DNA from: Acanthornis magna
Lineage: Eukaryota > Chordata > Aves > Passeriformes > Acanthizidae
Length of the DNA stretch: 64,000 nt
Assembly (NCBI GenBank): GCA_036785705.1
Contig: JAWUZG010000159.1
Span: 1,178,001 to 1,242,000 of the forward strand
Reading direction: 5' to 3'
The notes beneath the pieces were generated by a model. It ran no database searches. It was not told where the DNA came from and worked only from the letters and a program-made list of their open reading frames with translations. Below, one piece after another: positions 60,471-64,000 of the stretch. Both the position numbers and the translations under genes were made by a program. Within the stretch, counting starts at the first letter, position 1; each line of letters begins with the position of its first letter.

Positions 60471-62724
60471 GCAGCAGTGTCCCAGAGGTGCTCATAGACA
60501 CACTGGAGCACAAGGTGCAGCTCCCACAGACAGCAGGAGTCGGCAGAGCTCCTCAGAGGAGCCTTCGAGGCAGAGCGGCTTCTCTGCAGCACTGCCACCC
60601 TCCGGCTCCAGGGAAAATTCCCTCTTCCTGGCAGAGAAAAGTCCCTGAGCCCCTGGGTTTATCCCCTTTCCCTCCCACTGACAAGCAGAGAACTGGCAGC
60701 AAACCTGGATGTGGAAGTTCCCATCAGTGAGCAGAATCTGCACAGCAAAACCTTGGGATCAGCAGCTGAAGGAGTTGCTGTGTGGCTGCCAACACTCATT
60801 GAATTTGGGGGCACCAACGTGGCCAGTTCATCCAAAGACCACGGACACCAGCTGGCCACCACCTGTGCTCTCATGCCACTGGCTAACCAAGGCAGAAGCA
60901 GGACACAAGTATCTTGTACCCTATTTGATAAGCTTTCTTTCTGGGTCTAGGGGCGCATCCTGTCCCACACTCTGGAAGATGTTGTCCCAAGTCCCCAAAA
61001 TGGCACCTGTGAAGATCAGGGTACAAGAACTCCACAAGGCAGTTCTGACTCTATTTAGCTCCAGAGGAAATTCCTGTTCTCAATTCTCCCTGCATTGGTT
61101 CACACAGGTTACTCACTGGTCATAACAGACAGAGGCAGGTGAACCCCAAGCTCTCCCATCATAAAAAATAATCTTTAAAAATGCTGCTGAGAGGTTGAAC
61201 CTCATTTAGCAGGAGACAGCTGAGCACGGGAAGCCTTCTCACAGAGCAACCCGAAGAGGAGACACCCTCATGAACATGATCCAAAATCCAAGACCAGATG
61301 GCAACTGTTATTAGAAAGGGTCAAACACTGTTTTCCTGTTTGTGGGCTTTTAATGGCAATTTTCACAATTTACAAATTGGTTGTTACGCATACTCTATGT
61401 CCTTTTAGTAATGAAAACTGTGAGTTAAGCCAGCTCTCAGCTGAGAAACTGCTGTAAAAATGCTCTTGGCTGAGGGCTGCTCTCTGCTCCCGCTGGTTCG
61501 TGTTCTACAGGCAGCCGAGCAAGTTCCCTGTGCTGAACCTGCCCAACCTGCCCACCCTCCCCAGCCTGCTCCCGAGCTCCCTGTGCTCGCACCAACGCAA
61601 GGACCAGAGCGCTGAGGAGGGTGGAGTGACGGCGCAGTGGCTGCGAGGCTCTGGTGTACCCAAGGCAGGATGGGGAGGGAATGCTCCAGCCCTGGGCAGG
61701 GCAGCACCGCAGCCTTTCCCAGGGACCCCACTCCCGGGAAGCTGGTGGTTGGAGCCCACCACTCAGCACAGCTCTGGGCTCTGCTCAGAAGCCCGGAGCA
61801 AGAACAGAAGCAGCTGCAGGGCGGTGCAAAGTGCCGTGGCAGAATAGTCCATGGCAGCTACGCCAACGCTACCAGTGCCTCATGTCTGGGCGTAAGGAAT
61901 TTGCCCACAGGATTCTGTTTGAAGGAGGGAAAGAGATGGAGACCTGAGCCCAAAACACAAACAGAACAGACCAATGCTGGAGAATTCCAGGAGTTCAGCT
62001 ATGTTAGTCCTCAGCAGAGGAAAGGAAATACATCAGAGTACTACAGCCTTGAGTTTTTCCACAAAGGCTGCTGCAATCATCTCAATAATTGACCTCTCAG
62101 GACATAACTTGCTTTCCAGTAAGACACACTCTGTTTGCCTTTTACTTACAGCCACTTCAAGCTGATTCAGCTTTGTGCCTTCTTGGAAAGAAGGCAGCAG
62201 TATGGTTTCTCAGAGAAATGCAATACAGCAACTTAAACCTGCAGCCAGTCTGGCCTGCTGGGGAAAGCGAAGGCAGAGCAGGTGGGGACTGCAATGAATG
62301 CCCTGAGAGTTCTGCTGAGGGAAGGAAAGTCAGGCATTTCTTTCCAGAAAAGCATGGGAAGTGTTAAACCTTGCAACTCACACATATCCGAGTTTTCCCT
62401 ACACTGAGCTCTTTCACAAAGACTTCCCCCACAATGCTTTTACAGGAGTGTAACCATTATCCTGACAATCAGATCACCCATTCTCAGATACTTTATATTT
62501 AATGTGTGAAAAAAAAGGAAGTACTTTGCAGCAGTCCCTGGAGGGAAGAGAAAAAGGATTGTGGTGAGCAGTCCACTGACAGAAACTGCTCCCTGGAGCT
62601 CCCTTCCCCCTTGCCTTCCTCCCCTCTCCAAGTGCAGTAACTCAATCCACAAAGGTAACTGAACTCTCCTTCGAGAATCTGGGGCACAATAGGCTGCAGG
62701 TCCTTTCCAAACGAATTAGTTTCG

Positions 62725-62734
62725 TTTATTTATT
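62725..62734 (-). terminator. NSFL1C: NSFL1C poly(A) signals
   Basis: Two overlapping AATAAA motifs on the minus strand (TTTATTTATT on the plus strand), about 200 bases after the NSFL1C stop codon. They define a short 3' UTR that contains an ATC repeat and a small CpG cluster (62860-62885). Confidence 0.75.
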
Positions 62735-62746
62735 TTAAAGTCCACT

Positions 62747-62770
62747 GATCATCATCATCATCATCATCAC
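62747..62770. repeat. (ATC)n trinucleotide repeat
   Basis: Seven ATC triplets within the NSFL1C 3' UTR, close to the poly(A) signal. Confidence 0.95.
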
Positions 62771-62933
62771 AAAAAAACCCCATGGGAAATGCAACTAAAG
62801 AGAAAAAAAGTCCAACCAAGACCTAAGAACCCAGAGCTACGAGCAGATGTGGGCCTGTGTAGCACGGCGCCGGCGCACGCGCGGGAGGAGACAACCCCGT
62901 GCGCTGCGGTTGTGTGGCCAGAGCTGGGGTCCT

Positions 62934-63096
62934 TTATGTCAACCGCTGAACGATGACAGCGTTGAGCAGGTTGGCTTCCTTCAGGGTCTGGTTCTCATCA
63001 GTCAGCTCTTTATTGGGGAAGGTGGTCATGAGGACGAAACTGGTGGCAGCCATCGCTGGCCGAGCATCTACTATGAAGAGCCGGATGTCACGGATC
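62934..63096 (-). CDS. NSFL1C: NSFL1 cofactor p47, last coding exon (partial gene)
   Basis: Adaptor of the AAA ATPase p97/VCP in Golgi and ER reassembly. Only the final coding exon is in the window: acceptor (TTGGACAG) just above 63096, stop TAA at 62936-62934. It encodes the last part of the UBX domain, with [20 protein letters not shown] and ending [12 protein letters not shown], nearly identical to mammalian p47. The UBX cis-Pro loop (S/T)FP is seen as TTFPNKEL, which contacts the p97 N-domain. The first base completes a codon split by the intron. The UBA and SEP domains and the start of UBX lie beyond the right edge. Confidence 0.96.
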
Positions 63097-64000
63097 CTGT
63101 CCAAAGGGATCAAACACACAGGGTGATGCTCTTACTGCACAGCCTGGACAAAGGACTGCTCTCTCCAGAGCGTGCAGCCCCGCAGTGCTGCACTTCAATT
63201 CCAGCTCTCACCACAGGCCACACCAGGCTATTGTGATTCAACATGCTCCTCTGCTCCCATTTAGTGAAATAGCAGCAGCTGCTTTCTGGGCTACAGACAC
63301 AGCTCAGTGTTCTCTGTCTGTGCTGTCTGTCTGTGCTGGGGTTATTTGAAACTGAAAGCCCCCGAACCCTTCGCAATGAAAAATTTACAAACGGACACTC
63401 GCTGAGCTCGTCACACACAGCAGATCCCAGAGGATCCCAGCTCCTGCGAGCAGCCACAGTGACACAGGATCTATTTCCTGAACTCAATCATAGGCAGAGG
63501 TTTTTGTAACTTTTTGCCCTGAGCTTGAGTCTTACAGAAACGGGAGGAATGAGTATAAACAACCTGAGATCAGGAAGGCAAGGAGGACTGAAAGAGAGCA
63601 GCCTAATGAGGCAGTGGTGTATGTAAGTCAGCTTTGCTTGTCCAAAGGAACAGAATTGTGGTAAAAGCATCCCTTGCTGCTCCATTCAGCACAGGGAACA
63701 GCCCCATAGAAAAGTCTAACTTGAGTCAGAATAACTGAACCAGGTTCCTAATTATCTGCCAGTTTCCAAAGCCTTTGGAAGAGATTCAGTTTTTTATAGG
63801 CAACATCAAGGAAAGTTCTGCTAACACTTACACTCCCAGGTGTTGCATCACTGGCTATGATCTATCCCAATTTGGAAAGCAAATCCTACCCAGCAGTTAG
63901 CAACTGCCTTAAAAACACCACTGCAATTTTATTCCCTTTCACCTGTATAGAAAGATCCCCAGAGGTCCCTTTGGCAGGCTATCCAGGATTTTACCACCTG
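63097..64000 (-). other. NSFL1C: NSFL1C last intron (partial)
   Basis: The remaining 0.9 kb reads as intron: no p47-like coding is found on the minus strand, and the open frame at 63487-63110 has no resemblance to the preceding UBX sequence. Confidence 0.75.

Larger units (their letters stand above)
48240..62700. other. FKBP1A-NSFL1C intergenic region
   Basis: About 14.5 kb in which I recognise no protein-coding gene. It holds CR1 fragments and simple A/T runs. Open frames of up to ~217 codons exist, but several are CR1-derived (for example part of 54876-55529) and the others lack recognisable domains. A possible transcript end on the minus strand near 53030 is discussed as a finding. Confidence 0.6.

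Noticed and set aside
1..64000. CRISPR arrays, operons, tRNA or rRNA genes, intact retrovirus
   Set aside because: None seen. Tandem repeats lack unique spacers of constant length, and the mobile DNA recognised is truncated CR1.

Overview
The window is vertebrate nuclear DNA, most likely from a bird. The reasons are at least a dozen CR1 LINE fragments with the avian-type 3' end, CpG-island promoters, and intron-split genes whose deduced proteins match vertebrate families. The species cannot be named from sequence alone. The gene order RAD21L1(+), SNPH(+), SDCBP2(-), FKBP1A(-), NSFL1C(-) is the same as on human 20p13, so this is a conserved synteny block. No CRISPR, operon, phage or other prokaryote-type system is present, and I found no convincing new multi-gene system.

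Layout. At 1-870 there is a GC-rich island with an ATG and splice donor that could be a first exon of an unidentified plus-strand transcript. From 870 to 5030 the DNA is repeat-rich with no gene I can support. A second CpG island (5030-5340) precedes RAD21L1, whose 13 coding exons (5936-16870) give a 567-residue meiotic kleisin. A third island (19450-20330) starts SNPH, with four coding exons (26779-31467) giving a 477-residue syntaphilin. SDCBP2 (syntenin-2) is convergent with SNPH, has eight coding exons (35138 down to 33187, 296 residues) and a TATA box near 35860. FKBP1A (FKBP12) has four coding exons (46954 down to 40077, 108 residues), a CpG-island promoter near 47 kb and a spliced 3' UTR ending near 38048. 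From 48.2 to 62.7 kb the DNA is intergenic with CR1 copies. The last coding exon of NSFL1C (p47) lies at 63096-62934 and the rest of that gene is beyond the right edge.

The genes are neighbours by ancestry and do not form one pathway: meiotic cohesion (RAD21L1), axonal mitochondrial docking (SNPH), PDZ scaffolding (SDCBP2), FK506-binding prolyl isomerase (FKBP1A) and p97 adaptor (NSFL1C). Base composition changes sharply: the RAD21L1 body (about 6-18 kb) is AT-rich and the rest is GC-rich. The points most worth checking are a changed separase-type site in RAD21L1, an in-frame N-terminal extension of FKBP1A, a four-copy GC-box tandem array in the FKBP1A promoter, a perfect 14-bp inverted repeat in FKBP1A intron 2, and several minisatellites.
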